Origin: CAJXZP01 sp963974475
GTDB taxonomy: Bacteria > Bacteroidota > Bacteroidia > Flavobacteriales_G > Salibacteraceae
Assembly: GCA_963974475.1 (NCBI GenBank)
Contig: CAXBCR010000013.1
Coordinates: 20,818 to 84,817, forward strand
Reading direction: 5' to 3'
Length of the DNA: 64,000 bases
The notes below the pieces were generated by a model. It worked only from the letters and a program-made list of their open reading frames with translations, was not told the origin of the DNA and did no database searches. Shown here piece after piece: positions 24,785-32,200 of this stretch (its first letter is position 1; each line of letters opens with the position of its first letter). Position numbers and translations under genes: made by a program.

Positions 24785-26193
24785 TTATTGTAACCTAAAA
24801 TGTTAAACATATCGTTTGCAGATTGCTCCTCTCTATACACGTAATCTACAATGTTTCCTTTTTCATCTCTATCCACAATTACGTGTTTTGGAGCTGGTAT
24901 TAAACAATGTTTGATTCCTCCATAACCACTAATGGCATCTTGGTAGGCTCCGGTATGAAAGAAGCCTAAATACAACGGCTCTTTATCTTTATTAGAATGT
25001 TTTGGTAATAAAACCTCATGGTTCAAATCTTCAGAATTGTAATAATCTGAATGATCACAACTAATCCCACCAATGTTTACCCGAGTATATTCATTTTTCC
25101 ATTTGTTAATAGGAAGCAAAATAAATTTTTCATGAATAGACCAAGCATCCGGAATGGTATTCATCAAACTATTATTGATAATATACCAAGTTTCGGTGTC
25201 ATTTTGTTTTTTCTCTTCGAGCACCTCAAAAATTATGGCGCTTGACTCTCCTACCGTAAATTTTCCAAATTCAGTAAAAATATCTGGGTCAGGTACACCA
25301 CCTTCCTTACAGGCTTTACCAATATTTGCTACTATTTCGTTAATGATGTATTCATAATTATACTCAAAACCCAAGTGATTACGAATAGGAAATCCTCCCC
25401 CTAAATTGAAATAAGTTAAACTCTCTGATTTCTGTTTCAAATTAATGTAAACGCTCATTGCTTTTTGAAACTCGCCCCAATAATATAACGAATCTTTAAT
25501 GCCTGAATCTACAAAGAAATGCAGCATTTTAAGCTCTACATTTTTATTTTTCTCTATTTTTTTCAAGAAAAAATGTTCAATTTCATTAGGTCGCATTCCT
25601 AATCTAGAAGTGTAATATGATGACTGTGCTTCCTCATTAATAGCCATACGGATACCCAGTTTAACTACCACATTGGTTTTAATTTTACACAATCTATCAT
25701 ATTCCGTTTCACTGTCCAAAACGATAATAGAATTGGTAAAACCTAACTCTTGAAGTTTGATTATTTTTTCAAGATATCCTTTGGTTTTATATCCATTGTG
25801 AACAATAAATCGGCTTTTGTCAAACTTACCTTCCGCATGTAAACTTAAAATCAAATCGATATCAAACTCGGAAGAGGTTTCCAAGTTAACCTTAAATTTA
25901 AGCGCTTCGCTTACTACATGTTGAAAGTGATTGCATTTAGTACAAAAACAAAAGTGGTAATTACCACCGTAATTATTGTTTTTTATGGCTCTTTGAAAAA
26001 GGTTTCTTGCCTTTTTTATTTGATCACCAATTTTGGGTAGGTAGATAAATTTAAAGGGTGTTCCATGTTTTTCAATTAAATATTTCATAGATACGCCATG
26101 AAATGTTAAGGATTCATCTCTCAAATCAAAACCCTCCTGAGGGAAGTAATAGCTTTGTTCAATTAAATCGAAATACGAATTTTTCATTTTCAT
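24781..26193 (-). CDS. speA: Biosynthetic arginine decarboxylase
   Basis: PLP-dependent fold-III enzyme converting arginine to agmatine and CO2, first step of putrescine synthesis. The 470 residues contain the PLP lysine in HFCFCTKCNHF (about Lys86), FVDSGIKDSLYYWGEF, the Gly-rich phosphate-binding LGGGFPIRN, and late GGISCDHSDYYNS and FFHTGAYQDAISGYGG segments with the active-site Cys-Asp and Tyr. The length fits the Bacteroidota short form. Two in-frame ATGs begin it (26193 and 26187). It leads the speA-speB-DHS operon; a 51-codon frame and an inverted repeat lie just upstream. Confidence 0.94.
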   Translation of the reverse strand: MKMKNSYFDLIEQSYYFPQEGFDLRDESLTFHGVSMKYLIEKHGTPFKFIYLPKIGDQIKKARNLFQRAIKNNNYGGNYHFCFCTKCNHFQHVVSEALKFKVNLETSSEFDIDLILSLHAEGKFDKSRFIVHNGYKTKGYLEKIIKLQELGFTNSIIVLDSETEYDRLCKIKTNVVVKLGIRMAINEEAQSSYYTSRLGMRPNEIEHFFLKKIEKNKNVELKMLHFFVDSGIKDSLYYWGEFQKAMSVYINLKQKSESLTYFNLGGGFPIRNHLGFEYNYEYIINEIVANIGKACKEGGVPDPDIFTEFGKFTVGESSAIIFEVLEEKKQNDTETWYIINNSLMNTIPDAWSIHEKFILLPINKWKNEYTRVNIGGISCDHSDYYNSEDLNHEVLLPKHSNKDKEPLYLGFFHTGAYQDAISGYGGIKHCLIPAPKHVIVDRDEKGNIVDYVYREEQSANDMFNILGYNK

Positions 26194-26213
26194 TTTTAGT
26201 TACTATTATTACT

Positions 26214-26369
26214 TTAAATAAAACCCGATAACCCTTTGATATCAAGAATTAATTCGGTTTTAGAAGGGATATTTCTACCCAATACACTGGCATTATGATG
26301 GCTACGGAAAGCAGCTGTTTTTTTGCTTTCAGCCCATATCAAACTTATCATGTCATTATGATTTTTCAT
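26214..26369 (-). CDS. Possible 51-residue leader or small protein before speA
   Basis: A frame from ATG 26369 to TAA 26214 ends 21 bp before the speA start. The peptide begins MKNHNDMISLIWAESKKTAA and ends with LILDIKGLSGFI; it has three Arg but no Arg run. It may be a translated leader, a small protein or chance. Its tight position in front of the polyamine operon and protein-like composition are the only support. No family is recognised. Confidence 0.3.
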   Translation of the reverse strand: MKNHNDMISLIWAESKKTAAFRSHHNASVLGRNIPSKTELILDIKGLSGFI

Positions 26370-26393
26370 AAAACTAGATTTACGTTCTTACTA

Positions 26394-26418
26394 TTCAATA
26401 GCTCTTAACACTATTGAA
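26394..26418. promoter_or_regulatory. Inverted repeat upstream of the speA operon
   Basis: Perfect 8-bp inverted repeat TTCAATAG / CTATTGAA with a 9-bp spacer, 25 bp before the small leader frame and 201 bp before speA. There is no T-run, so it fits an operator better than a terminator. The regulator is unknown; an Lrp/AsnC gene lies 0.9 kb away. Confidence 0.35.
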
Positions 26419-26482
26419 ATTGAATACTTGATACATGTGACGAATAAATTCACTCACACATAAATACCTATGTATTAATCAC

Positions 26483-26911
26483 TTATTTCTTGCTCTTAAA
26501 TATTCGTTCTGGATTTTCAAAAGTTTTAAACTCAATGGCATATCCGCTTGGATCTTCCAAAAACATACTTTTTTGTTCCCCTACCTCTCCAAGAAAAGCA
26601 ATATGTGGCTCTATAACAAAGGGCACCTTATTCTGGCGTAATTTTTCTTCCAAAGCCGTCCATTCGTCCCAAGGCAAAATAGCTCCAAAGTGGATAATAG
26701 GGTAAGTAGAATCATTTCTCCAAATTGACTCCATATTAGTTACAAATTTTGCATTTTCTGTAGCCGTAAGTTGATGTCCATAAAAATTGAAATCGACCCA
26801 ATACATGGCTGATCTGCCCATTTTACATCCAAGTATACCTGAATAAAAATCAATGGTGGCTTTTAAATCCTTTACCGGAAAAGCCAAATGAAAAGGAGTG
26901 TTTTTTTTCAT
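26483..26911 (-). CDS. VOC (glyoxalase/dioxygenase-fold) family protein
   Basis: A 142-residue protein with the paired beta-alpha-beta-beta-beta modules of the vicinal-oxygen-chelate superfamily: FHLAFPVKDLKATIDFYSGILGC at 7-29, then a second module containing MFLEDPSGYAIEFKTFE at about 116-132. His8 and Glu128 sit where metal ligands are expected. Substrate unknown; it could be a lyase, an extradiol-dioxygenase relative or a binding protein. Its start follows the 84-residue gene by 10 bp, suggesting a two-gene unit. Confidence 0.8.
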   Translation of the reverse strand: MKKNTPFHLAFPVKDLKATIDFYSGILGCKMGRSAMYWVDFNFYGHQLTATENAKFVTNMESIWRNDSTYPIIHFGAILPWDEWTALEEKLRQNKVPFVIEPHIAFLGEVGEQKSMFLEDPSGYAIEFKTFENPERIFKSKK

Positions 26912-26921
26912 AATTGCTTAA

Positions 26922-27176
26922 TTAATAATCATCTAAAAAATGAAACTTGCTAGATTCGTCCAAATCCAATTTCCAGGATTTGTCCACTTTCTTGTGTTCC
27001 TTATTATCCATAACAATAAGGAATTGAATTCCGTGATTAAGCCATAAATAGGCTTTATAATTCACATTTTTTAATTTGAATGAAGTACTCTTAGTTTCTT
27101 CATTAAAAATTGCCATTTCCAAATCACTCTTTTGTGCTGAAGTTAACTTGGAATACTTTTTCATAACACTATACAT
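26922..27176 (-). CDS. Hypothetical 84-residue protein
   Basis: A small soluble protein with an alternating beta pattern (TSFKLKNVNYKAYLWLNHGIQ, FLIVMDNKEHKKVDKSWKLDL). No known domain. Two ATGs are possible (27176, or 27164 giving MKKYSKLTSAQKSD). It is 10 bp upstream of the VOC gene and divergent from the Lrp-type regulator, so it could be under that regulator's control, which is inference. Function unknown. Confidence 0.55.
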   Translation of the reverse strand: MYSVMKKYSKLTSAQKSDLEMAIFNEETKSTSFKLKNVNYKAYLWLNHGIQFLIVMDNKEHKKVDKSWKLDLDESSKFHFLDDY

Positions 27177-27274
27177 GGTAAAATATATTGATAAATTCTA
27201 TTGCAAGTAACAATATTTAGAGTTTATCAATACTGATATTCTTCATAAATGATAATTAAATCTATATTTTAACA

Positions 27275-27282
27275 TATTTTTG
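27275..27282 (+). promoter_or_regulatory. -7 element of the Lrp-type regulator
   Basis: TATTTTTG, an exact TAnnTTTG match, ends 16 bp before the ATG at 27299. No good -33 TTTG. Confidence 0.4.
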
Positions 27283-27298
27283 GATAAAAACAATAATT

Positions 27299-27751
27299 AT
27301 GGATAATGTTGATATTAAAATCCTTGAATTTCTCCAAAATGATGCCAAATTGACGGCTAAAGAAATGGCAGCCAAACTTAATCTTACCCCTACGCCCATC
27401 TATGAAAGAATAAAAAAAATGGAACGATTAGGCATTATTAAAAGTTATGTAGCCATTTTAGATGCGGAAAAGGTAAAAAAAGGGCTTACTGTTTTTTTAA
27501 ATATCAGTATCAAGGAGCACCAATTTGAACCACGACAAAAGTTTTTGGACCAGATAAAAAGTTTACCCGAAGTTATCGAGTTGTACCACACCTCGGGTTC
27601 TCACGATTTTTTGGCCAAGGTGCGTTTTTCGAATGTTAAGGAATACCGAAATTTCTTAGTGAATGAAGTCACTGCGCTCCAAAATGTGGGTGACATTGAC
27701 AGTCAAATCGTACTAGAGGGAATAAAAGAAAATACGGCTATTCCGCTCTAG
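27299..27751 (+). CDS. Lrp/AsnC-family transcriptional regulator
   Basis: A 150-residue regulator. The N-terminal winged helix-turn-helix is clear (VDIKILEFLQNDAKLTAKEMAA, then KLNLTPTPIYERIKKMERLGII) and is followed by the RAM/AsnC ligand-binding domain (GLTVFLNISIKEHQ; LPEVIELYHTSGSHDFLAKVRF). Such proteins sense amino acids and control their metabolism as octamers or dimers. The divergent 84-aa-VOC gene pair is a natural target, and the nearby arginine-polyamine operon a speculative one. The gene is followed by a weak hairpin with a long loop (27788-27834). Confidence 0.93.
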   Translation: MDNVDIKILEFLQNDAKLTAKEMAAKLNLTPTPIYERIKKMERLGIIKSYVAILDAEKVKKGLTVFLNISIKEHQFEPRQKFLDQIKSLPEVIELYHTSGSHDFLAKVRFSNVKEYRNFLVNEVTALQNVGDIDSQIVLEGIKENTAIPL

Positions 27752-27860
27752 CAAGCAACGTTTTGCTTCAACAAACAGTCTATCCTAAAAAATGCAAAAA
27801 TTAGAAGTGTTGCCCATTTTTATATTGCATTTTTGACCACAATCAAATTAAAAATAAATT

Positions 27861-29366
27861 ATGAAATTTCCCATTTTATCATTTTTAGCTATTTTATTAT
27901 TTGCCAATTATTCGCCCGCATTGGGGCAGGATTCTATTACTAACTTACTCTTAAAAGATACCGTAACCTTAAAAGGAATCATCGTAGATTTTTCTCACGG
28001 TACTCCGCTAGCTTATGCCAACATCGCAATTCAAAACACCTCCAAAGGTTCTATTTCAAATGAAAAAGGGCATTTTATAATTGACATCACCGGGTTACAA
28101 TCTCAAGACTCACTTAGTTTCCAATACATTGGTTACAAAACCAAAACTATTTCGATTGCTGAGTTACAAACTACCTCAACAGTATATTTAAAGGAGGACA
28201 TTCAAAATTTGAAGCAGGTATATGTTTTCGGAAACCCACTAAATGCAAAAGATATTATCAAAAAGGTTATTGAAAACAAAGATAAAAACTACATTAGGCA
28301 GCCACTTAAAAGCCAGGTTTTTATACGTAACAAAGATGTTTCAGATATTGAGCACTTTGCATTGGATTACAAGAAAAGCTCATTTGATGAAATTGATGAA
28401 AAGCTCATTGCTTCTATTCCCAATACTGTTCCCAAGCACAGTACTTCTTATACCGATTATTTGGGCTACACTTATTTCGCTAAAGATGCCAACGATAGCA
28501 ACCATTTTAAAATTGACCCAATAAAAACGGTGGCACTAAAAGATAAAGACATTGCCGATTTAGAACAAATAGAGTCTGCCTTTGAAACCATTTTTACAGA
28601 CACGAAAGAAAAGGAATATTGGAAAGCCAAAAGTGGCTTGCTGGGTAGTAAATTAGAAGTAAACATGCCTGACTCATCTACAGAAAAAAAAGGACCGGTA
28701 ACCAGTCGTTATCAATCCATTTTTTCCCATCAACTTCGGTATAGTACTCTAAAAGTAGAAAGCGATTGGGAGTTTTTATATAGCCCAGGAAAATACAATT
28801 TCACGTTGCTAGGAGGAACGCAAGTAAACGGTGAAGATGTATATATTATAGAATTTTCGCCTAAAAAAAGCGGTAGTTTCCAAGGTCGTGTGTACATTTC
28901 CATTAATACTTACGCCATGATTAGAGCTGATTATGAGTATGCTCCGGGTAAAAAAGGTACCGATATTCATTTATTGGGAATAGGCTACACTGAGAACTAT
29001 TTTAATGGATCCATTCTATTTGAAAAGAAAAATGAGACGTATGTACTAAAGTATTGTGCTAAAAAAAATGGGACCAAAGTGAGTATAGACCGGAAATTGG
29101 CATTACTCAAAAAACGAGAACGCTTTTTAATTGATAAAACATTAAAAGAAACCAAAGTAGGCCTGGAAATAACGGTAAACACGGTTGAATCTTTTGAGAT
29201 TTTAGTATTGAATAACACCGAAATAACGAATCAACAATTCAACAATTTCAACCAGAAAGAGTTTATGAATGTGGTATTTGTGGACCAATTTGATGAACAA
29301 CTATGGAAAGGGTACTCAATCATTGAACCAACCGAACAAATGAGAGCCTATAAAAAAATGGAATAG
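27861..29366 (+). CDS. Exported CarboxypepD_reg-like domain protein
   Basis: A 501-residue exported protein. Signal peptide MKFPILSFLAILLFANYSPALGQ; residues 35-115 form a carboxypeptidase-regulatory-like beta-sandwich (LKGIIVDFSHGTPLAYANIAI, ISNEKGHFIIDI, DSLSFQYIGYKTKTISI) as at the N-terminus of TonB-dependent receptors and DUF5686-type proteins. The remainder is beta-rich and unassigned. It lacks a TonB-receptor barrel. Probably outer-membrane or periplasm associated. It stands alone between the Lrp regulator and the tetR-MBL operon. Confidence 0.8.
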   Translation: MKFPILSFLAILLFANYSPALGQDSITNLLLKDTVTLKGIIVDFSHGTPLAYANIAIQNTSKGSISNEKGHFIIDITGLQSQDSLSFQYIGYKTKTISIAELQTTSTVYLKEDIQNLKQVYVFGNPLNAKDIIKKVIENKDKNYIRQPLKSQVFIRNKDVSDIEHFALDYKKSSFDEIDEKLIASIPNTVPKHSTSYTDYLGYTYFAKDANDSNHFKIDPIKTVALKDKDIADLEQIESAFETIFTDTKEKEYWKAKSGLLGSKLEVNMPDSSTEKKGPVTSRYQSIFSHQLRYSTLKVESDWEFLYSPGKYNFTLLGGTQVNGEDVYIIEFSPKKSGSFQGRVYISINTYAMIRADYEYAPGKKGTDIHLLGIGYTENYFNGSILFEKKNETYVLKYCAKKNGTKVSIDRKLALLKKRERFLIDKTLKETKVGLEITVNTVESFEILVLNNTEITNQQFNNFNQKEFMNVVFVDQFDEQLWKGYSIIEPTEQMRAYKKME

Positions 29367-29427
29367 GAAGATAACAAAAAAACTGTTTCCTTTCTTCAAA
29401 CCATACCCTAGAATCAAAAAGTAAGCG

Positions 29428-29450
29428 TACATTTGTGAGTGATTACTCAC
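29428..29450 (+). promoter_or_regulatory. tetR promoter -7 with overlapping palindromic operator
   Basis: TACATTTG (29428-29435) matches TAnnTTTG. Its last G begins a perfect palindrome GTGAGT-gatt-ACTCAC (29435-29450), which ends 5 bp before the tetR ATG. A TetR-type repressor bound there would cover the transcription start. Predicted to be autoregulation of tetR and its downstream MBL gene. Confidence 0.6.
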
Positions 29451-29455
29451 TATAT

Positions 29456-29974
29456 ATGACAAAAAAAGAGCAACTACTTCATATTGCTTTAACACTTTTT
29501 GCGAACGAAGGCTACACGGCTACTTCTACCAGCAAAATTGCAAAAGCTGCACAGGTATCGGAAGCATTAATATTTCGGCACTTCAATAATAAAAAGGGAT
29601 TGTTAGACACCATTTTAGAAGAAGCGGAAATAAAATCGGGTGATTTAATATTGCCTATAATGCTAGAAGAAAATCCAAAATTGGTGATTAAAAAGGCCAT
29701 AGAACTGCCGTTCACCATCCATAAAAAGGATTACGATTTTTGGCGACTCCAATTCAAATTAAAATGGCAATCGGAATATAATCACCCAAAAAAGATGGAA
29801 CCATTTATTGCGAAATTAACGGATGCTTTTGCGCAATTAAATTATGCCGAACCCACCAACGAGGCCTTGTTACTAAATCAAATTGTACTAGCCATTTCAA
29901 CCGAAATTTTGAAGGGTAATTTCAAACCCCAAAAAGCGTACAAAACCTTTCTATTAAAGAAATATCAAGTATAA
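29456..29974 (+). CDS. TetR/AcrR-family transcriptional repressor
   Basis: A 172-residue regulator. The N-terminal TetR helix-turn-helix is clear: LLHIALTLFANEGYTATSTSKIAKAAQVSEALIFRHFNNKKGLLDTIL. The C-terminal helices form a ligand pocket of unknown specificity (LPFTIHKKDYDFWRLQFKLKWQ). The start is the ATG at 29456; the frame extends to a GTG 7 codons upstream that lies within the operator palindrome. The MBL-fold hydrolase gene follows after 3 bp, so the pair is an operon and the hydrolase is the likely regulated function. Confidence 0.92.
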   Translation: MTKKEQLLHIALTLFANEGYTATSTSKIAKAAQVSEALIFRHFNNKKGLLDTILEEAEIKSGDLILPIMLEENPKLVIKKAIELPFTIHKKDYDFWRLQFKLKWQSEYNHPKKMEPFIAKLTDAFAQLNYAEPTNEALLLNQIVLAISTEILKGNFKPQKAYKTFLLKKYQV

Positions 29975-29977
29975 AAT

Positions 29978-31123
29978 ATGATATTTATTATTAAAAAAAT
30001 ATTAAAAATGATTGGAATTATCCTTGCGACTGTAATTATACTAGTCGCTACAATTGGCATACTATTCGTTAATTTAAGCCCCGAATTTGGAGGCAAATCA
30101 TCATCCGAAAAAGTGGCACTTTATAAAAAAACAGGCCACTTCGAAGATGGAATCTTTGTCAATCAGATTGAAACAAATCTAGACATGGGACTAAAGGATA
30201 TGGCTAAAACAGTTTCAGAACTCATTCAGGGCGTACCCAACCGCAAGCCCGATTTTGATATTCCGGTGCAGCACATTGATTCGATGGAATTGGTACAAAA
30301 CACTTCTAAGACCGAACTGATTTGGTTTGGGCACTCAGCTTTTCTTTTACAAATGGATGGCAAGAATATTTTAATCGACCCCATGTTTGGGGATGTACCT
30401 GCCCCTCACCCGCTTTTGGGTAGTATGCGTTACGGCAAATCGCTACCCATTCCGGTAGAAAAATTACCACAAATTGATGCCATTATTATCTCTCATGATC
30501 ACTATGATCATTTGGATTACGGTTCTATCCAAAAATTAAAGGATAAGACTAAAATGTTTTACGTACCGCTTGGTGTGGGTGCTCATTTTGAATCTTGGGG
30601 CGTACCCAAAGACAACATTGTGGAGTTAGATTGGTGGAACGATGTGATGATGGATTCCATCCAATTTACTTTCGCACCATCGCGTCATTTTTCGGGTAGA
30701 GGACTTACTGATAGGAATACTACACTTTGGGGTTCTTGGGTGATTAAAGGAACCAAAGACAAGATTTATTTTAGTGGTGATGGCGGTTACGGGCCCCATT
30801 TTAAAGAAATTGGTGAGAAACTAGGCCCTTTTGATTTTGCCATGATTGAATGCGGGCAATACAATGATAAATGGAGCGCTATCCACATGATTCCGGAAGA
30901 ATCGGCTCAGGCTGGTAAGGATGTGCAAGCTAAGCGCATCATGCCCATTCATTGGGGCGCTTTTTCATTGGCTATGCACGCATGGACCGAGCCTGTGGAA
31001 CGTTTTCTAAAAAAATCGGAAGAGTTGAATTTACAAGTAGCTACCCCAGAAATTGGAGAACCTATTTTTATTGGAACGGATGCTCCGGTTTACCATAAAA
31101 AATGGTGGATTAAAAAGGATTAG
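29978..31123 (+). CDS. MBL-fold metallohydrolase (NAPE-PLD/UlaG-like), membrane anchored
   Basis: A 381-residue protein: an N-terminal membrane helix (MIGIILATVIILVATIGILF at 11-30), then a metallo-beta-lactamase domain. Motif 1 is FGHSAFLLQMDGKNILIDPMFGD; the metal site is SHDHYDHLD (His173, His175, Asp177, His178), with later FAPSRHFSGRG, YFSGDGGYG and PIHWGAF supplying the other ligands. The substitution pattern resembles NAPE-phospholipase D and UlaG-like lactonases, so a phosphodiesterase or lactonase acting on a lipid-like substrate is plausible. It is 3 bp after tetR. Its last 45 bp are duplicated at 31952-31996. Confidence 0.88.
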   Translation: MIFIIKKILKMIGIILATVIILVATIGILFVNLSPEFGGKSSSEKVALYKKTGHFEDGIFVNQIETNLDMGLKDMAKTVSELIQGVPNRKPDFDIPVQHIDSMELVQNTSKTELIWFGHSAFLLQMDGKNILIDPMFGDVPAPHPLLGSMRYGKSLPIPVEKLPQIDAIIISHDHYDHLDYGSIQKLKDKTKMFYVPLGVGAHFESWGVPKDNIVELDWWNDVMMDSIQFTFAPSRHFSGRGLTDRNTTLWGSWVIKGTKDKIYFSGDGGYGPHFKEIGEKLGPFDFAMIECGQYNDKWSAIHMIPEESAQAGKDVQAKRIMPIHWGAFSLAMHAWTEPVERFLKKSEELNLQVATPEIGEPIFIGTDAPVYHKKWWIKKD

Positions 31124-31200
31124 GGATTTGATTGTTGAGGAAAAATCACGTTTTATTTTGCCAATATGAGGTAAAAAAATCTTCGGATGTTTTTTTGTTG
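31079..31200 (+). repeat. Direct repeat, copy 1 (MBL gene end plus downstream)
   Basis: About 120 bp starting GATGCTCCGGTTTACCATAA, covering the last 15 codons of the MBL hydrolase and the following region through GGTAAAAAAATCTTCG. It recurs in the same orientation at 31952-32070 with only a few differences. The 751 bp between the copies (31201-31951) contain the toxin-antitoxin pair. Confidence 0.85.
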
Positions 31201-31275
31201 GATGTTATTGAATGCGCATATATAAGATTATAAAGCAATCTAAACCAAATAGTAAAAACTAACCATTAAAATAAT

Positions 31276-31283
31276 TATTTTTG
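31276..31283 (+). promoter_or_regulatory. -7 element of the toxin-antitoxin operon
   Basis: TATTTTTG, an exact TAnnTTTG match, ends 17 bp before the antitoxin ATG at 31301. No -33 TTTG at the usual distance. Confidence 0.4.
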
Positions 31284-31300
31284 TGTAAATCGATTAGGAT

Positions 31301-31522
31301 ATGAATATTCAGGCTGAAAAAATAGAATTAACGAAATTACTGTTGAATACGGATAACCCTTCTATTATTCAGTCTATAAAGGATATTTTTACAAAAGCAG
31401 GTCCTGCTGATTTTTGGGATTCTCTTTCACCAGAGCAAAAAAATGAAATAAATGAGGGCTCAGCTCAAATTGAGTCAGGGATTTCTTCTGATTTTGACAC
31501 GTTTATTTCTAAGCATAAATAA
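31301..31522 (+). CDS. Antitoxin of a RelE/ParE-type module
   Basis: A 73-residue acidic protein (MNIQAEKIELTKLLLNTDNP, then LSPEQKNEINEGSAQIESG). The N-terminal helical part and acidic C-terminal tail (SSDFDTFISKHK) are as seen in Bacteroidota antitoxins of RelE/ParE pairs, where the tail wraps the toxin. Its TAA is immediately followed by the toxin ATG (31523), so the two are coupled. Expected role: neutralise the toxin and, with it, repress the operon. Confidence 0.8.
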   Translation: MNIQAEKIELTKLLLNTDNPSIIQSIKDIFTKAGPADFWDSLSPEQKNEINEGSAQIESGISSDFDTFISKHK

Positions 31523-31828
31523 ATGGCTAGGAATGTCATTATTTCTAAAATAGCAGAACGCAGATTAGAAAATCTCTTTGAATTCTTATTGGATAATTGG
31601 TCTGTGAAGGTTAAAAACGATTTTATTATCAAATTAGAAAAGTGTGTAACCATTATTAGAAAACAACCCGAAAGTTTCCCCTCTTCAGAAAAAGAACAAG
31701 GATTACGAAAATGTGTCATTACCAAACATACCACATTATTTTACCGATTTGATGAGAAAAGCATTAAAATAGTTACCCTATTCGATTCAAGACAAAACCC
31801 AAAGAAACTAAATCAAGATATTAAATAA
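31523..31828 (+). CDS. RelE/ParE-family toxin
   Basis: A 101-residue basic protein of the RelE/ParE fold: helix ISKIAERRLENLFEFLLDNWS, IIRKQPESFPSS, then the strand core KCVITKHTTLFYRFDEKSIKIVTLFDSRQNPKKL. The last strand with DSRQNP is the usual ParE/RelE signature (…DxRqdP). ParE-like members poison gyrase and RelE-like members cut mRNA on the ribosome; the pattern leans to ParE but is not decisive. ATG directly abuts the antitoxin stop. The pair is bracketed by direct repeats, consistent with mobile or recombining DNA. Confidence 0.88.
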   Translation: MARNVIISKIAERRLENLFEFLLDNWSVKVKNDFIIKLEKCVTIIRKQPESFPSSEKEQGLRKCVITKHTTLFYRFDEKSIKIVTLFDSRQNPKKLNQDIK

Positions 31829-31882
31829 TGAGGCTATTCTAGCTCCATTGTTTCAAATTCTCTAATTTCCTTTAGTACTTTA

Positions 31883-31951
31883 CTATTTTAAACTGAACGG
31901 GCTCTTTTCATTGGCATTCACTCTTGGGTCGTGCCAATTTTCATCTACCCT
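31883..31951 (-). pseudogene. Truncated C-terminal coding remnant
   Basis: On the minus strand the stretch reads VDENWHDPRVNANEKSPFSL before a lysine and stop. The sequence is protein-like and hydrophilic, unlike the repeat-derived residues in front of it. Its left boundary is exactly where the direct repeat begins (31951/31952), so it may be the tail of a gene cut by the rearrangement. No family is recognised and it has no start. Confidence 0.35.
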
Positions 31952-32070
31952 GATGCTCCGGTTTACCATAAGAAATGGTGGATTAAAAAGGATTAGGAAT
32001 TTGATTGTTGAGGAAAAATCATGTTTTTTTTTGCCAATATGAGGTAAAAAAATCTTCGTATGTTTTTTGT
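31952..32070 (+). repeat. Direct repeat, copy 2
   Basis: Same-orientation copy of 31079-31200, beginning GATGCTCCGGTTTACCATAA. Differences are few (for example CATAAAAAATGG against CATAAGAAATGG, TTAGGG against TTAGGA, CTTCGG against CTTCGT). It still encodes the last 15 codons of the MBL hydrolase, now detached from that gene. Confidence 0.85.
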
Positions 32071-32200
32071 AAGGTATTGAGATGATTATCATGCGGCCAT
32101 TTTTCTTTTACAATAAATTAGAACCTAAATATATTTGTTTGTCACACAAAGGGTTTTACTTACTTCAAGACCTATATTACCATCGAGTTGGAAGATGAGT

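Larger units (their letters stand above)
31829..32200. other. Gene-poor stretch with remnants and a direct repeat
   Basis: About 370 bp without an intact gene between the toxin and the broken DinB-like gene. It holds a minus-strand coding fragment (31883-31951), direct-repeat copy 2 (31952-32070) and a further unassigned AT-rich stretch. No terminator or RNA gene is seen. Confidence 0.6.

Noticed and set aside
27788..27834. Inverted repeat AAAAATGCAA / TTGCATTTTT after the Lrp gene
   Set aside because: The 27-nt loop and AT-only stem make it a poor terminator; no firm call.
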